Position numbers and translations under genes: made by a program
Shown here: positions 13,507-23,700 of the stretch, in pieces
Numbering within the stretch: the first letter of the stretch is position 1
Layout of the letters: each line of letters starts with the position of its first letter
The notes under the pieces: generated by a model
The model's database searches: none
Told to the model about the DNA's origin: nothing
Seen by the model: the letters and a program-made list of their open reading frames with translations, nothing else
Assembly: GCA_019636515.1 (NCBI GenBank)
Contig: JAHBXI010000002.1
Span: 496,001-560,000, forward strand
Direction: 5' to 3'
DNA: 64,000 nt
Source of the DNA: Phycisphaeraceae bacterium
GTDB taxonomy: Bacteria; Planctomycetota; Phycisphaerae; Phycisphaerales; UBA1924

Positions 13507-13998
13507 TCAGGGGGAGGTGCGGGTGTAAGCGATGTAGTCCGTGCCCGCCCGGGTTCCACCCGACTCGGTAACAAGGCGGGCGACCTGCCCCCGGTGGTAG
13601 GTGGAGTGGTTGAAAACGTGCGTCAGGATGTCCTCGACACGGCTCGCGTACGCGACACCCTCGCTGCTGGTGTACGAAACCGAGCGGTCGAGTTCGGCGG
13701 TGGTCAGGCGGTGGATGTATCGGCGCCACGGATCGTCGATGCCGGCGGCGGCGTCTTGGGTTTTCTCAACGGTCCAGGGCGGGAACCAGTCGTCGGGCCG
13801 ATCGGCGCGGCCTTCGATCCTGGCGAGCCAGACCCGGCGGGCGAGTTGGATGTGTGCCATGACCCGCAGCGCGCGGATGAACGAGGGATGAGCCGCCTGC
13901 TCGACGGGAACGGTCAGGAGCGACCCGAAGGCCGCTTTGGTGGCCCAGAATTCGTAGTCGAGCATCCGGGCGGCGTGGGTGATGCGGTGGTCGTTCAT
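13507..13998 (-). CDS. DinB-like protein
   Basis: The 163-residue four-helix protein matches the DinB/YfiT superfamily, metal-binding proteins related to bacillithiol/mycothiol-dependent transferases. Likely metal histidines are the N-terminal His in MNDHRITHAARMLDYEFW, His in VMAHIQLARRVWLARIEG, and the paired histidines in ILTHVFNHSTYHRGQV, which is a hallmark of the family. Thiol S-transferase chemistry is known for some members but cannot be inferred here. The ATG overlaps the end of pdxJ by 4 bp, so it is translationally coupled to it. Confidence 0.85.
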   Translation of the reverse strand: MNDHRITHAARMLDYEFWATKAAFGSLLTVPVEQAAHPSFIRALRVMAHIQLARRVWLARIEGRADRPDDWFPPWTVEKTQDAAAGIDDPWRRYIHRLTTAELDRSVSYTSSEGVAYASRVEDILTHVFNHSTYHRGQVARLVTESGGTRAGTDYIAYTRTSP

Positions 13999-14759
13999 GC
14001 CGGCAACTCCGTGCCGTGGGTGGCGGATGACATCGCGGCCTTCATGTCGGCGACGGCCTGGCGCAGGCCGGTAAAGACGGCTCGCGAGACGATCGCGTGT
14101 CCGATGTGCAGTTCGGCGACCCCGGGAAGCCCGGCGATCGGGCCGACGTTGAGGTAGTTGAGCGCGTGCCCCGCGTTGAAGCGCATCGACCGGGACCGGA
14201 TGAGAGCGCCGGCGCCACGGACGATGTCGAATGATTCCCAGAGTTTGGGGCGTGAGAAATCGCCGCCCGCCGAGGCGAAGGCGGCGGCGTAGGGACCGGT
14301 GTGTAACTCGCAGGCGTCGAAACCGGCGTTGAGCGCGGACTCGACCTGCCGCTCGTCGGCGTCGATGAAGGCCGAGACGACGATGCCCGAGTCGCGCAGC
14401 CGGCGCACGACGCCGCGCAGGCGAGCCAGATCTTTGGCCACGTCGAGCCCCCCTTCGGTCGTGACCTCGCGCCGTCCCTCGGGCACGAGCGTACACATGT
14501 GGGGCCCAAGCCGGCGAGCAAACTTCACCATCTCGTCGGTGGCGGCCATTTCGAGGTTCAGTCGTGCCGCCACGAACGCCTTCAGTCGATCCGCGTCGCG
14601 GTCCTGGATGTGGCGGCGGTCTTCGCGCAGGTGGATGGTGATGATGTCCGCCCCGCCCAGTTCGGCCTCGTGGGCGGCCCGGACGGGGTCCGGCTCCGAT
14701 CCGCGGCGTGCCTGGCGGAGCGTGGCGACGTGGTCGATGTTGACACCCAGCAGCGGCAT
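13995..14759 (-). CDS. pdxJ: Pyridoxine 5'-phosphate synthase
   Basis: The enzyme condenses 1-deoxy-D-xylulose 5-phosphate with 3-amino-2-oxopropyl phosphate to make pyridoxine 5'-phosphate, the last step of the DXP-dependent vitamin B6 route. The 254-residue TIM barrel has the invariant start LGVNIDHVATLRQAR, the segment ITIHLREDRRHIQDRD with active-site His/Arg/Asp residues, and a C-terminal ELHIGHAIVSRA phosphate-binding segment. It is the first gene of the operon with dinB and GNAT and is divergent from the trpG/pabA gene. No other pdx gene is near. Confidence 0.96.
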   Translation of the reverse strand: MPLLGVNIDHVATLRQARRGSEPDPVRAAHEAELGGADIITIHLREDRRHIQDRDADRLKAFVAARLNLEMAATDEMVKFARRLGPHMCTLVPEGRREVTTEGGLDVAKDLARLRGVVRRLRDSGIVVSAFIDADERQVESALNAGFDACELHTGPYAAAFASAGGDFSRPKLWESFDIVRGAGALIRSRSMRFNAGHALNYLNVGPIAGLPGVAELHIGHAIVSRAVFTGLRQAVADMKAAMSSATHGTELPA

Positions 14760-14862
14760 GAGCGGATGATATTCCGGCCCGGCCGCCGCCCTTGCCCGGG
14801 GATGACGGCTTGGCGGGGTGCCCGGTCGGCGCGTCGAGGCCAGCGCCGACTACGCTTGCGCC

Positions 14863-15549
14863 GTGATTCTCCTGATCGACAACTACGACAGTTTCACCTG
14901 GAACCTGGTGCAGCGGTTCGGCGAGATCGATCCCTTGCTCGAACTTGGCCGTGACCTGGCCGTGGTCCGCAACGACAAGATCACGCCCGACCAGGCCGAG
15001 CGCCTTGACTCGGGGCGCGGGCCATCGCACCTTGTAATCTCACCCGGGCCATGCACGCCCAACGAGGCGGGGGTCTCCTCGGCGATGATCGAGCGATTCG
15101 CCGGGCGGATCCCCGTGCTGGGCGTCTGCCTGGGCCACCAGTGCATGGCGCACATGAACGGGATGACGGTCGCTCGTCACGCGGTCCAGATGCACGGTAA
15201 AACCAGCCCGGTCCATCACGACGCGGCGGGCGTGTTTGCCGGGCTTTCCAGCCCGTTCATCGCCACGCGGTACCACTCGCTGGTGGTGATGCCCGAGACC
15301 ATCCCGCCACCGCCGCCGTTGGCCGATGGCCGATACCAGGCCGACGGCTGGGTCGTATCGGCGTGGACCGACGAGCCCGATGGGGCCGGCGGCACGAGGC
15401 GGGTGGTGATGGGACTGCGGCGGGTTTTCGCCGATCCGGCTCGGTACCCGGTCGAGGGTGTTCAGTTCCATCCCGAGAGTTTTCTGACCGACCAGGGGCC
15501 GAAACTGCTCCGCAATTTCCTGGAGATGGGTTCGATGGCCTCCCGGTAG
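14863..15549 (+). CDS. Class I glutamine amidotransferase of anthranilate/aminodeoxychorismate synthase
   Basis: The 228-residue protein supplies ammonia from glutamine to anthranilate synthase (TrpG) or aminodeoxychorismate synthase (PabA), and the sequence does not separate these. It starts at a GTG followed by ILLIDNYDSFTWNLVQ, the standard family start. The oxyanion segment ISPGPCTPNEAG, nucleophile Cys89 in GVCLGHQC, the MHGKTSPVHH segment, and the catalytic His/Glu in VQFHPES are all present. The partner synthase component I is not in the window. It is slightly longer than usual because of an Ala/Pro/Asp-rich stretch between the HGKTS segment and the C-terminal His/Glu. Confidence 0.92.
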   Translation: MILLIDNYDSFTWNLVQRFGEIDPLLELGRDLAVVRNDKITPDQAERLDSGRGPSHLVISPGPCTPNEAGVSSAMIERFAGRIPVLGVCLGHQCMAHMNGMTVARHAVQMHGKTSPVHHDAAGVFAGLSSPFIATRYHSLVVMPETIPPPPPLADGRYQADGWVVSAWTDEPDGAGGTRRVVMGLRRVFADPARYPVEGVQFHPESFLTDQGPKLLRNFLEMGSMASR

Positions 15550-15644
15550 GGTCGGGCGCTTCCCGAACGCCGCGCGAAGGCCCCCGTACGAGGCGAGCGA
15601 GTTGGCCGCACGCGCCGTTGGCCGGACGTGATCGGCCTTGACGC

Positions 15645-17282
15645 ATGGAGGATACGGACGTGCCAGTCAACGGAATGTCGATCATCGCCGGGCGAGCGTC
15701 AACCGACACGGCCGCCCCGTTCCACTCCCTCAACCCCGCGACCGGAGAGGGTTCGAGACATGCCTACCACGCCGCCTCCTCCGCCGAAGTGGATGTCGCC
15801 GCGCGGGCGGCGGCTGATTCCTTCGACGAGTACGCCGCGCATCCGTCGGAGTCGAAAGCGGCGTTTCTCGAGCGATGCGCGTCGGAGATCGCGAGTCTGG
15901 GGGATGACCTGGTGGAGATGGCCTGTTGGGAGACGGGGCTCGCCGGACCGAGAATCGCCGGGGAACGTGACCGTACCGTCAACCAGTTCCGTTTCTTCGC
16001 GGCCATGGTCCGAGATGGAGGGTGGGTCGAGGCGGTCATTGACCGGGGCGATCCTACGAGGAAGCCGATGCCCCGTCCGGATCTGCGCCGGATGCTGCGG
16101 CCGCTGGGTCCCGTGGCGGTCTTCGGGGCTTCGAATTTCCCGCTCGCGTACTCCGCGGGAGGAGGGGATACGGCCAGCGCGCTGGCGGCGGGGTGCCCGG
16201 TGGTCGTGAAGGGTCATCCTTCGCACCCCGGGACCGGAGAGATGGTCGCGTGGGCGATCGCACGGGCGGCGGGCGAATGCGGCCTGCCTGGGGGTGTGTA
16301 CGGCTATCTCCACGCGGGCGGGATGCGGGAGTTTGACGTCGGCCGGGAGTTGATCACGCATCCGGGGGTACGCGCGGCGGGGTTTACCGGCTCCCCGTCG
16401 GGCGGGATGTCCCTGGCGAACCTCGGCGCCTCGCGCCCCGACCCGATCCCGGTCTTCAGTGAGATGGGGAGCGTCAACCCGGTCTTCGTGCTTCCGGGAG
16501 CGGCCACGGCGGATGGGGAAGCCATTGCCGCGAAACTTCACGCGTCGGTGACGAACTCGACGGGGCAGATGTGTACATGCCCCGGTCTGGTGTTCGTCGC
16601 CAGGTCATCTTCGTCGGAGGCGTTTGTGCGTTCGCTGGGCGCACGGATCGACGCGACGGCCTCGTCGGTGATGCTCTCGCCGAGGATCCGCGATGCGTAC
16701 CTGCGCCGCGTCGGGGAGATGGCCACCGCGGCGGGCGTAGGGGTCGCGGTCGTCGGAGAAGGGCTTGGCTCGTCGCGGGGCGAGGTGGCCGCGAGCGGCG
16801 TTCTGGCCCGTCCGTCGATGCTGACGACGACCTTCGAGGCGTTTGTCCGCGACAGGACGTTGCGTGAGGAGTGCTTCGGCCCGTCGATCGTGGTGGTCTG
16901 GTGCGACGAGGCCGAGCAGTTCATCGAGGCGGCCAGAGCGATCGACGGGAGCCTGACGGGAACGATCTGGGCGGACGCCGGCTCCGAGCCTGACCGTGTC
17001 CTGGCGGGTCGCCTGACCACGGCCCTTGAGCGCAAGGCGGGGCGCCTGATCTTCAATGGGGTGCCGACGGGCGTTGAGGTCGTCGGGGCGATGGTTCACG
17101 GCGGCCCGTTCCCCGCGACAAACCAGCCGCAGACATCGGCGGTGGGGACGCTGGCGGTGCGGAGGTGGTGCCGCCCGGTGTGCTTCCAGAATTATCCCGG
17201 GGATCTGCTTCCAACCGAACTGGCGGACGGGAACCCCGGGCGGATCACGCGGATGGAAGATGGCCGGCTCGTTGTTCCGTGA
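15645..17282 (+). CDS. Aldehyde dehydrogenase, alpha-ketoglutaric semialdehyde (2,5-dioxovalerate) type
   Basis: An NAD(P)-dependent dehydrogenase of 545 residues. The segment EMGSVNPVFVLP and the catalytic-cysteine segment TGQMCTCPGLVF match the 2,5-dioxovalerate dehydrogenase branch, which converts alpha-ketoglutaric semialdehyde to 2-oxoglutarate at the end of non-phosphorylating pentose, hexarate or hydroxyproline pathways. FGASNFPLAYS is the cofactor-loop region. The C-terminal part with GAMVHGGPFPATN is also typical of this branch. The start is uncertain: ATGs at 15645 and 15675 are both in frame. It follows the amidotransferase gene by 95 bp and converges with the Gfo/Idh operon, so a link to sugar oxidation is plausible but not shown. 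Confidence 0.9.
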   Translation: MEDTDVPVNGMSIIAGRASTDTAAPFHSLNPATGEGSRHAYHAASSAEVDVAARAAADSFDEYAAHPSESKAAFLERCASEIASLGDDLVEMACWETGLAGPRIAGERDRTVNQFRFFAAMVRDGGWVEAVIDRGDPTRKPMPRPDLRRMLRPLGPVAVFGASNFPLAYSAGGGDTASALAAGCPVVVKGHPSHPGTGEMVAWAIARAAGECGLPGGVYGYLHAGGMREFDVGRELITHPGVRAAGFTGSPSGGMSLANLGASRPDPIPVFSEMGSVNPVFVLPGAATADGEAIAAKLHASVTNSTGQMCTCPGLVFVARSSSSEAFVRSLGARIDATASSVMLSPRIRDAYLRRVGEMATAAGVGVAVVGEGLGSSRGEVAASGVLARPSMLTTTFEAFVRDRTLREECFGPSIVVVWCDEAEQFIEAARAIDGSLTGTIWADAGSEPDRVLAGRLTTALERKAGRLIFNGVPTGVEVVGAMVHGGPFPATNQPQTSAVGTLAVRRWCRPVCFQNYPGDLLPTELADGNPGRITRMEDGRLVVP

Positions 17283-17307
17283 CCAGCCCCGGCGGTGCGT
17301 GGAAGCG

Positions 17308-18369
17308 TCAGAGAGTGACGATCCGGCGGGTTTTCATGCTCGCCCGCTCGGCGGTTATGGTTCGCGTGACCTGGGCGGCCTGCGTGAGCGTGACGTCGTG
17401 GCGGCGCAGGCCCGTGATCGCGTCGATGAAGGCCCCGGCCTGGGGCGCGTACCCGTCGCCTGGAGGTATCTCGACGGCGTTTTGTTCATCGACGCATGAA
17501 ATCCGCAGGGCCGGCGACCGGGCGATGTCAAAATCAGCGGTGGCGCGTTCGAACTCAACCAGGTACCGCATATGGAACGGGAACCCCGGGCTGGTGAGCC
17601 ACGCCCCGGTCGCGGTGACACGAACCGGGTCATCGGGGCCGGCGGGATAGTCGTACACCGTGGTAACACCGAATTCGTTCCCCGAGGCGAAAACCGATCG
17701 AGGCGAGCCGAAGAGATGGTGTATGAAATCAACGTCGTGGATGTGCAGGTCAAAGAGCGCGCCCCCCGAGCGTCCCGGATCAAGGTAGAAATCCGGCGAC
17801 CAGGTGGGTCGGCTTCCGATGCGGGAGAACGAGGCCGAGATCACGCGGCCGTAGGGGCGTTCGCGGACCGCGCGGATGAGCCAGTCCCAGCCCGGCCAGA
17901 AGCGCATGCACATGGCCGGGACGCACACGCGGCCCGACCGGACCGCGGCGTGCTCGACCTCCAGGATCGTCGGCTCTTCGAGGGCGACGGGCTTTTCGAC
18001 CAGGACATGCTTCCCCGCGTTGAGCGCCGCGATGGCCAGCCGGGCGTGGGTGTCGGTTGGTGTGCAGATGCATACCGCGTCCACCGCGGGATCGGCGAGC
18101 AGTTCTTCGTGCGTCTCGTATCCGCGGAGGGGATTGTCGGGATCTTCCACGGTTCGAAGGCCCGGAGGCGGCGCGTCGAGGTTGCCGGCGGTGTCCTCGA
18201 TCCCCGCTCGCCGGCGCTCGTCGCGGTCGGCGAGGGCGACCACGCGGCAGGGGTGGCCCGCCGATCGGGCCGCGTTGAAGGCCCGCCGATGCGTCTGACC
18301 CATGAATCCCATGCCGATGATGCCGACGCCGATCGGGCGGGATTGCGTGGATTGGTCTGGCGTGGTCAT
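17308..18369 (-). CDS. Gfo/Idh/MocA family oxidoreductase
   Basis: This NAD(P)-dependent sugar or inositol-type dehydrogenase has 353 residues from the ATG at 18369; a TTG at 18405 would add 12. The N-terminal Rossmann domain has GVGIIGMGFMGQTHRRAF, and the catalytic Lys lies in HVLVEKPVALEE. The C-terminal domain contains the substrate-side segment FDLHIHDVDFIHHLFG. It is the last gene of an operon with an MFS permease and a TIM-barrel isomerase. Together these suggest uptake and oxidation/isomerisation of a sugar or polyol. The substrate is unknown. Confidence 0.92.
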   Translation of the reverse strand: MTTPDQSTQSRPIGVGIIGMGFMGQTHRRAFNAARSAGHPCRVVALADRDERRRAGIEDTAGNLDAPPPGLRTVEDPDNPLRGYETHEELLADPAVDAVCICTPTDTHARLAIAALNAGKHVLVEKPVALEEPTILEVEHAAVRSGRVCVPAMCMRFWPGWDWLIRAVRERPYGRVISASFSRIGSRPTWSPDFYLDPGRSGGALFDLHIHDVDFIHHLFGSPRSVFASGNEFGVTTVYDYPAGPDDPVRVTATGAWLTSPGFPFHMRYLVEFERATADFDIARSPALRISCVDEQNAVEIPPGDGYAPQAGAFIDAITGLRRHDVTLTQAAQVTRTITAERASMKTRRIVTL

Positions 18370-18411
18370 GGTCGGTCTTGGCTGTCGGCTCTGGAGTTCG
18401 AACAAACCCGG

Positions 18412-19281
18412 CTAACGCGCGTGCGACTGGATCACCGTACGCGCCCGGATCACGTCACGGACGCGGTCGTCTCCCGCCTCGCGTTCGATGACAAGGTTGA
18501 CCCCGTTGCCGGTGTTCAGGCCGCTGGTGGCGAAGGCCCCGAAAAAAGCGGGCCAGTCGACGGCGCCGGTTCCCACGGGCACTTCCTTCCCCCAGGTTCC
18601 GGCCATGGTGGTGGGGATGGCATCCTTGACGTGAATCTGCCGAACGACCGGCGCCAGGGCCAGGAGCGAAGCGACCGGATCCCCCATCCCGTACAGAATC
18701 ATGTTCGCCGGGTCGAAGTTCACTCCGACGGTGGTCTTGGGAGTCCGGTCCGCCAGCGAGGAGTTGAGGTCGGTCAGGATGCCCAGGAGTGTACCGGCCG
18801 ATTCCTGCCCCGTTTCGCAGGCGATCGCGACGCCGCGGTCGGCGAAGACCACGGCAAGTTCACGAAGGCGGTCGATGAGCACGCCCCGGCGAGGGTCTTT
18901 CCGGTCGTGCGGAAGAAAGCCGGCGTGGAAAGTCACCAGGCCGATTCCCATCCGCCCGGCGAGTTCGGCGTTTTCGTGCGCCGCGGCGAGGTTGGTGGTC
19001 CAGGTCTGATCGGGGGCGACACCCCCGGTCGTCTTGATGGACCCGAGAGTCGAGTAGTCCTCCCCCTCCATGGCCATCATTCCCGAGAGGACTCGGATGC
19101 CCGAGGATCCGAGCGAGTCGATGGTGGCGATCTCGTCCCATCGTCCCGTCCGGACGGGGTCGAGTGCCAGTTGCACGGCCGAGAGATCGCAGGCAAGGAC
19201 ACGTTCGACCAGTTCCGCCGGTCCGGCGGGTTGGAGCGACCACGAGCAGACGCCGATCGTCGGGGCGGCGGCCCGGGTCAT
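18412..19281 (-). CDS. Sugar phosphate isomerase/epimerase-like TIM barrel
   Basis: A cytoplasmic xylose isomerase-like TIM-barrel protein of 289 residues, distinct from the exported one at 12 kb. It starts with IGVCSWSLQP. Metal-site candidates include VTFHAGF, IACETGQE, VNFDPANMILYG and IHVKDAIP, followed by VGTGAVDWPAFF, a common feature of inosose dehydratase/3-ketosugar isomerase-like members. It overlaps the MFS gene by 4 bp and precedes the Gfo/Idh gene by 42 bp, so all three are cotranscribed. The reaction is probably on a sugar or keto-sugar intermediate; the exact substrate cannot be read from sequence. Confidence 0.9.
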   Translation of the reverse strand: MTRAAAPTIGVCSWSLQPAGPAELVERVLACDLSAVQLALDPVRTGRWDEIATIDSLGSSGIRVLSGMMAMEGEDYSTLGSIKTTGGVAPDQTWTTNLAAAHENAELAGRMGIGLVTFHAGFLPHDRKDPRRGVLIDRLRELAVVFADRGVAIACETGQESAGTLLGILTDLNSSLADRTPKTTVGVNFDPANMILYGMGDPVASLLALAPVVRQIHVKDAIPTTMAGTWGKEVPVGTGAVDWPAFFGAFATSGLNTGNGVNLVIEREAGDDRVRDVIRARTVIQSHAR

Positions 19282-20594
19282 GGCGCGGGATTCCCGGCGC
19301 GGGATGGTCGGCGCTCCTTGAACAGGAGAAAGAACAGGATGGCGACACCCAGGGCGAACACGCAGGGCATGAGCCAGACGTTCTTCCAGTCGGTCACGCC
19401 GTCGGTGGTGTACTGGGTGACCAGCCCTGAAATGATTTTCGAGCCCAGGCCGAGCCCAAGTCCCTGGGTGACCAGGACAAGGAACCCCTGGGCCTGTCCG
19501 CGGATGGTCGGCGGGGCGGCCTTGTCAACGTAGATCATGCCCGTTACGAAGAAAAAGTCGTAGCAGATCCCGTGGAGGATGACGCCCATCAGGATCATCC
19601 AGACCACGCGGTCATCGACGGCGAGGTGGAAGAGCCCGTAGCGGACCACCCAGGCGAGCATCCCGACCAGGAGCATCCACTTGACCCCAAGACGAGCAAA
19701 GCACAGGGGCATGATGAGCATGAAGAGGACCTCGGACATCTGCCCGAAACTCATGGTGAACGTGGCGCTCTGGTTCACCACCGCCCCCATCTCCTCCACG
19801 TAGTTCCTCGCCTGCTGGTAGTACCCCGCCAGCGGGATGCACAGGAGAAACGAGCACACGATGAAGACCGCGTACGACCGCCGCTTGAGAAGCGACAGGG
19901 AGTCCAGTCCCAGGATCTGGCCGATCGAGGGCTTGGTCCCCGCCAGCGGGGGGGGGGTGTGCGGAAGGAAGAACGAGTAGAGCCCAAGCGCGACCCCCGC
20001 GCCGCCCGCGAGGTAGAACTGGGACGCGGAAACATCCTTGCCCGGCAGGAAACTCACGGCGATGTTCCCGACAATCCAACCGATGGTCCCCAGGACGCGG
20101 ATGATCGGGAATTGCTTCTCCGGGTTGGTCAGGTTATGGAACGAAAGGCTTGTGGACAGGGCCAGCGTCGGCATGTAGCAGAGCATGTGAAGGAGAAGGA
20201 GCAGGATGAACGGGTGTGAGTACGCCGACGCGTCGTGGACGAACAGGCGATGGAAGATCCCCGCGTCCGCGGGCATCGGCGGCAGTTCAAAGGGCCGCGC
20301 GGCCATGGGCGCGGCGATCAGCGCGGCCCCGCCCAGGATATGGAGGACTCCCAGTACTTTTTCGCTTGAAAAAAGGCGGTCGGCGATCAGGCCCAGAAAA
20401 AAGGGGGACAGGATGGCGGCGATCGGGGCGACGGTGTACGCCACGCCGGTCAGTTCGCTCATCCCCGCTGAATTGATGAACCCGGTCATCGAGACGTACC
20501 AGGCCCCCCAGACAAAGAACTGGAGGAACATCATGATCGACAGGCTGGGCATGACGCCCGAACGAGGGGCGGACGAGGGCAGGTTGGTGCTCAT
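19278..20594 (-). CDS. MFS transporter, nucleoside/sugar:proton symporter-like
   Basis: The 438-residue integral membrane protein has about 12 hydrophobic helices and starts with a short polar N-terminus and the helix IMMFLQFFVWGAWYVSMTGF, as in NupG/XapB-type nucleoside:H+ symporters. Many planctomycete members of this group sit in sugar catabolic loci, so the transported substrate here is more likely a sugar or its derivative than a nucleoside; that is inference from context. It is the first gene of the operon and overlaps the isomerase gene by 4 bp. Its start lies 118 bp from the divergent fucosidase fusion, so the two transcription units may share regulation. Confidence 0.9.
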   Translation of the reverse strand: MSTNLPSSAPRSGVMPSLSIMMFLQFFVWGAWYVSMTGFINSAGMSELTGVAYTVAPIAAILSPFFLGLIADRLFSSEKVLGVLHILGGAALIAAPMAARPFELPPMPADAGIFHRLFVHDASAYSHPFILLLLLHMLCYMPTLALSTSLSFHNLTNPEKQFPIIRVLGTIGWIVGNIAVSFLPGKDVSASQFYLAGGAGVALGLYSFFLPHTPPPLAGTKPSIGQILGLDSLSLLKRRSYAVFIVCSFLLCIPLAGYYQQARNYVEEMGAVVNQSATFTMSFGQMSEVLFMLIMPLCFARLGVKWMLLVGMLAWVVRYGLFHLAVDDRVVWMILMGVILHGICYDFFFVTGMIYVDKAAPPTIRGQAQGFLVLVTQGLGLGLGSKIISGLVTQYTTDGVTDWKNVWLMPCVFALGVAILFFLLFKERRPSRAGNPAP

Positions 20595-20712
20595 GGGGAT
20601 GGTCGGCGGAGAAGGTCAGGAGGGACATCGGCCCAGGACCCGGTGACGCTCGCGGGTCCTCTGGTGATTGGTCGTCGGGTCGGATAGTCTGCTTGGGTCG
20701 AGGGGTGCATCG

Positions 20713-23700
20713 ATGGAGCAAGCGATGAGAACGTTGTTGAAGCGGTCGGCCTTGGTTCGATCGGCGGCGTTGGCGTGCCTGCTGGCCGGCGCCGCGGCGG
20801 GCGGAGAACTCCCGCCGTCGTGTGAGACGCCCGCGGAAGCCGGGATCGGCCATCCCGACCCGGGCCGCCGCGAGACAGTCTTACCGAACCGCCACGAGTT
20901 TGCAAGGGTCCTCATGGGCGCCCGGGTCACCGTGGTCATCCACCACCACGACCGAGAGGCCGCCGTGGAGGGCGCGGCCGCCGCCTTCGAGCGGATCGCC
21001 GTCCTGGACGAGGTGATGAGCGACTACCGGACCGACAGCGAACTGAGCCGCCTTTGCGACCGGGCGGGGCAAGGCCCGTTCGCCGTGAGCCCGGACCTGC
21101 TTTCCGTGCTCGGGTCCGCCGCCGAGGTCACCCGCCGGACGGGCGGGCTTTTCGACATACGCGTCGGCCCGTGCGTCGCGTTGTGGCGTGAATCACGAAA
21201 GAACGGATCGCTTGCCGACCCGCGCGAGGTCCAGTCCGCGCTCGACCGTTCGCGAGCCGGCATGGATATCGATTCCCATCGGGGTACGGTGACGCTCGGT
21301 GCCCCGGGGATGAGGCTCGACCTGGGAGGGATCGGCAAGGGCTTTGCCGCCGCGGAGGCCAGGGACGTGCTTGTCGCGAGGGGCCTTGGTTCCTGCCTGG
21401 TTTCCATCGGTGGTGACGTGGCGGCGGCGGACCCGCCGCCCGGGGAGACCGACTGGAAAATCGAGATCCGGTCGGGCCTGGGCGAGTCGCGCGTGCTGCG
21501 GCTGCCCGCGGGTCACTCGGTCTCCACGGCCGGAGATTTCGAGCAGTTCGTCGAGATCGACGGTGTCCGCCGCTCGCACGTGATCGACCCTCGGACCGGG
21601 CTTGGATCCCATCGACGTGGCGCGGCCACGGTCGTCGGGCGGGATGGCGCTGTGGTCGATGCGGTCGATGATGCCCTGTACCTCGCCGGGGTCGCCGGCG
21701 CCAGGGGTATTCTCGCCGGTTTCCCCGGCTTGATGGCCGTGGTCGAGGAACTCGTCGAAACGGGTGAAACGGGCCGGGTGGAGCGATTTGTGTCGCCCGG
21801 CCTGGTGTTCGCAGACGACAAGCCGGTTGACCGGTTCGACCCGGCCAATGTTCCCCCGGCGGGGTTCGAAGCGCTGTTCAACGGGCGCGACCTGAACAAT
21901 TGGCAGGGCCTGATCGACGGCCCGCCGATCGAGGCGGCCATGTCTGACCAGGCTCGTGCCCAGGCCCGCCAGGCCGCCGACGCGTCCATGCGAGACCACT
22001 GGAGCGTCCGGGACGGCGTTCTCATGTTCGACGGCAGGGGCGGCAGCCTGCAGACCGCCCGCTCGTACCGGGACTTTGAATTGTTCGTGGATTGGCGGAT
22101 CCAGAGCGGCGGCGACAGCGGGATCTACCTCCGCGGCGTGCCGCAGGTGCAGATCTGGGACCACCCGACCGGGTCGGGGGGGTTGTACAACAATCGTGCG
22201 CACGCGTCGAACCCGCCGGTCAAGGCCGACCGTCCGGTCGGGCAATGGAACCGCTTCCACATCATCATGCGGGGCGATCGCGTCCGAGTGAGGCTCAACG
22301 ACGTGCTCGTCGCGGACGACGTGGTGATGGAAAACTACTGGGAGCCGGGCCGGGCGGTCTACGCGGCGGGCCCGATCGAACTTCAGGCGCACGGCAACCC
22401 GCTGGAGTTCCGCAATATCTTCATCCGCGAAATACCCCCCATGCCCGAGCGGGCCGACCCCGAGGAAAGGCGCCTGGCGTGGTGGCGGGACGCCCGGTTC
22501 GGCATGTTCATCCACTGGGGCCTGTACGCGATACCGGCGGGTGAGTGGAACGGGGTGTCCCACGGGGGCGTGGGGGAGTGGATCATGTACCACCTGAAGA
22601 TCCCCGCTCCGGACTACATGCCGCTCTCGCGGCGGTTCAACCCGGTGAGTTTCGACGCCGACGCGTGGGCGGCGATGGCGGCCGACGCGGGCGTGAAGTA
22701 CGTCGTCATCACGACCAAGCACCACGACGGCTTCTCGCTCTTTGATTCCGCGCACGCCACGTTCGACGTCATGGACGCGACTCCCTTCGGGCGCGACGTG
22801 ATGAAGGAACTGGCCCAGGCGTGCGAGCGGCGGGGCCTGCGCATGGGGTGGTACCACTCCATCCTTGACTGGACGCACCCGCTGGCGCAATCCGCCGAGA
22901 CGTACCCCGAGTACGTCAAGGTCCTGCGCGGGCAGGTGACGGAACTGCTGACCAACTACGGGCCGATCGGCGTCATGTGGTTCGACGGGGAGTGGGATGC
23001 CAACTGGACCAACGACATGGGCAAGGACCTCTACGACCTGTGCCGGTCGATCCAGCCCTGGACCATCGTCAACAACCGTGTCGGCAAAGGACGCCAGGGA
23101 ATGGCCGGGCTGACCGCCGCGGGGGACTTTCCGGGCGACTTTGGCACCCCTGAGCAGGAGATTCCCTCGACCGGGCTGGCCGGGCAGGACTGGGAATCCT
23201 GCATGACCATGAACGACACCTGGGGGTACAAGGCTTCCGACTCGAACTGGAAGTCCCCCGAGACTCTCATCCGCATGCTGGTCGAGACCACCAGCAAGGG
23301 CGGGAACTTCCTCCTGAACGTCGGCCCCACCGCCCAGGGCCTGATCCCCGAGCCGAGCGTCGAGCGGTTCGCCGCGATCGCCCGATGGATGAAGGCAAAC
23401 CATGCGAGCATCCACGGGGCGGGCGCCAGCCCGTTCCGCCGCCTTCCGTGGGGGCGGTGTACGACCAGGCCCGGGCGTCTTTACATGCACGTGTTTGAAT
23501 GGCCGGCCGACGGGGTGCTCCGCGTCCCCGGGCTTCTCAACACCGTGACCGCGGCGGCGGCGCTGGCGACGGGGCAGAAACTGTCACCCGTCCGGGATGC
23601 GGCGGGGTGGTCCATCGACCTTGACGGGGTCCCTCGTGACCTGGCGAGCACGGTGATCGTGCTGGATATCGATGGGACGCCCGCGGTGGTCGAAGCGCGG

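Noticed and set aside
17572-19533. Long plus-strand frame (653 codons) over the Gfo/Idh and isomerase genes
   Set aside because: It is antisense to two well-recognised enzymes and has no domain of its own.
21193-23490. Long minus-strand frame (765 codons) antisense to the fucosidase fusion
   Set aside because: Its composition (Arg/His/Pro/Val-rich) is a codon mirror of the plus-strand gene, whose domains are clear.
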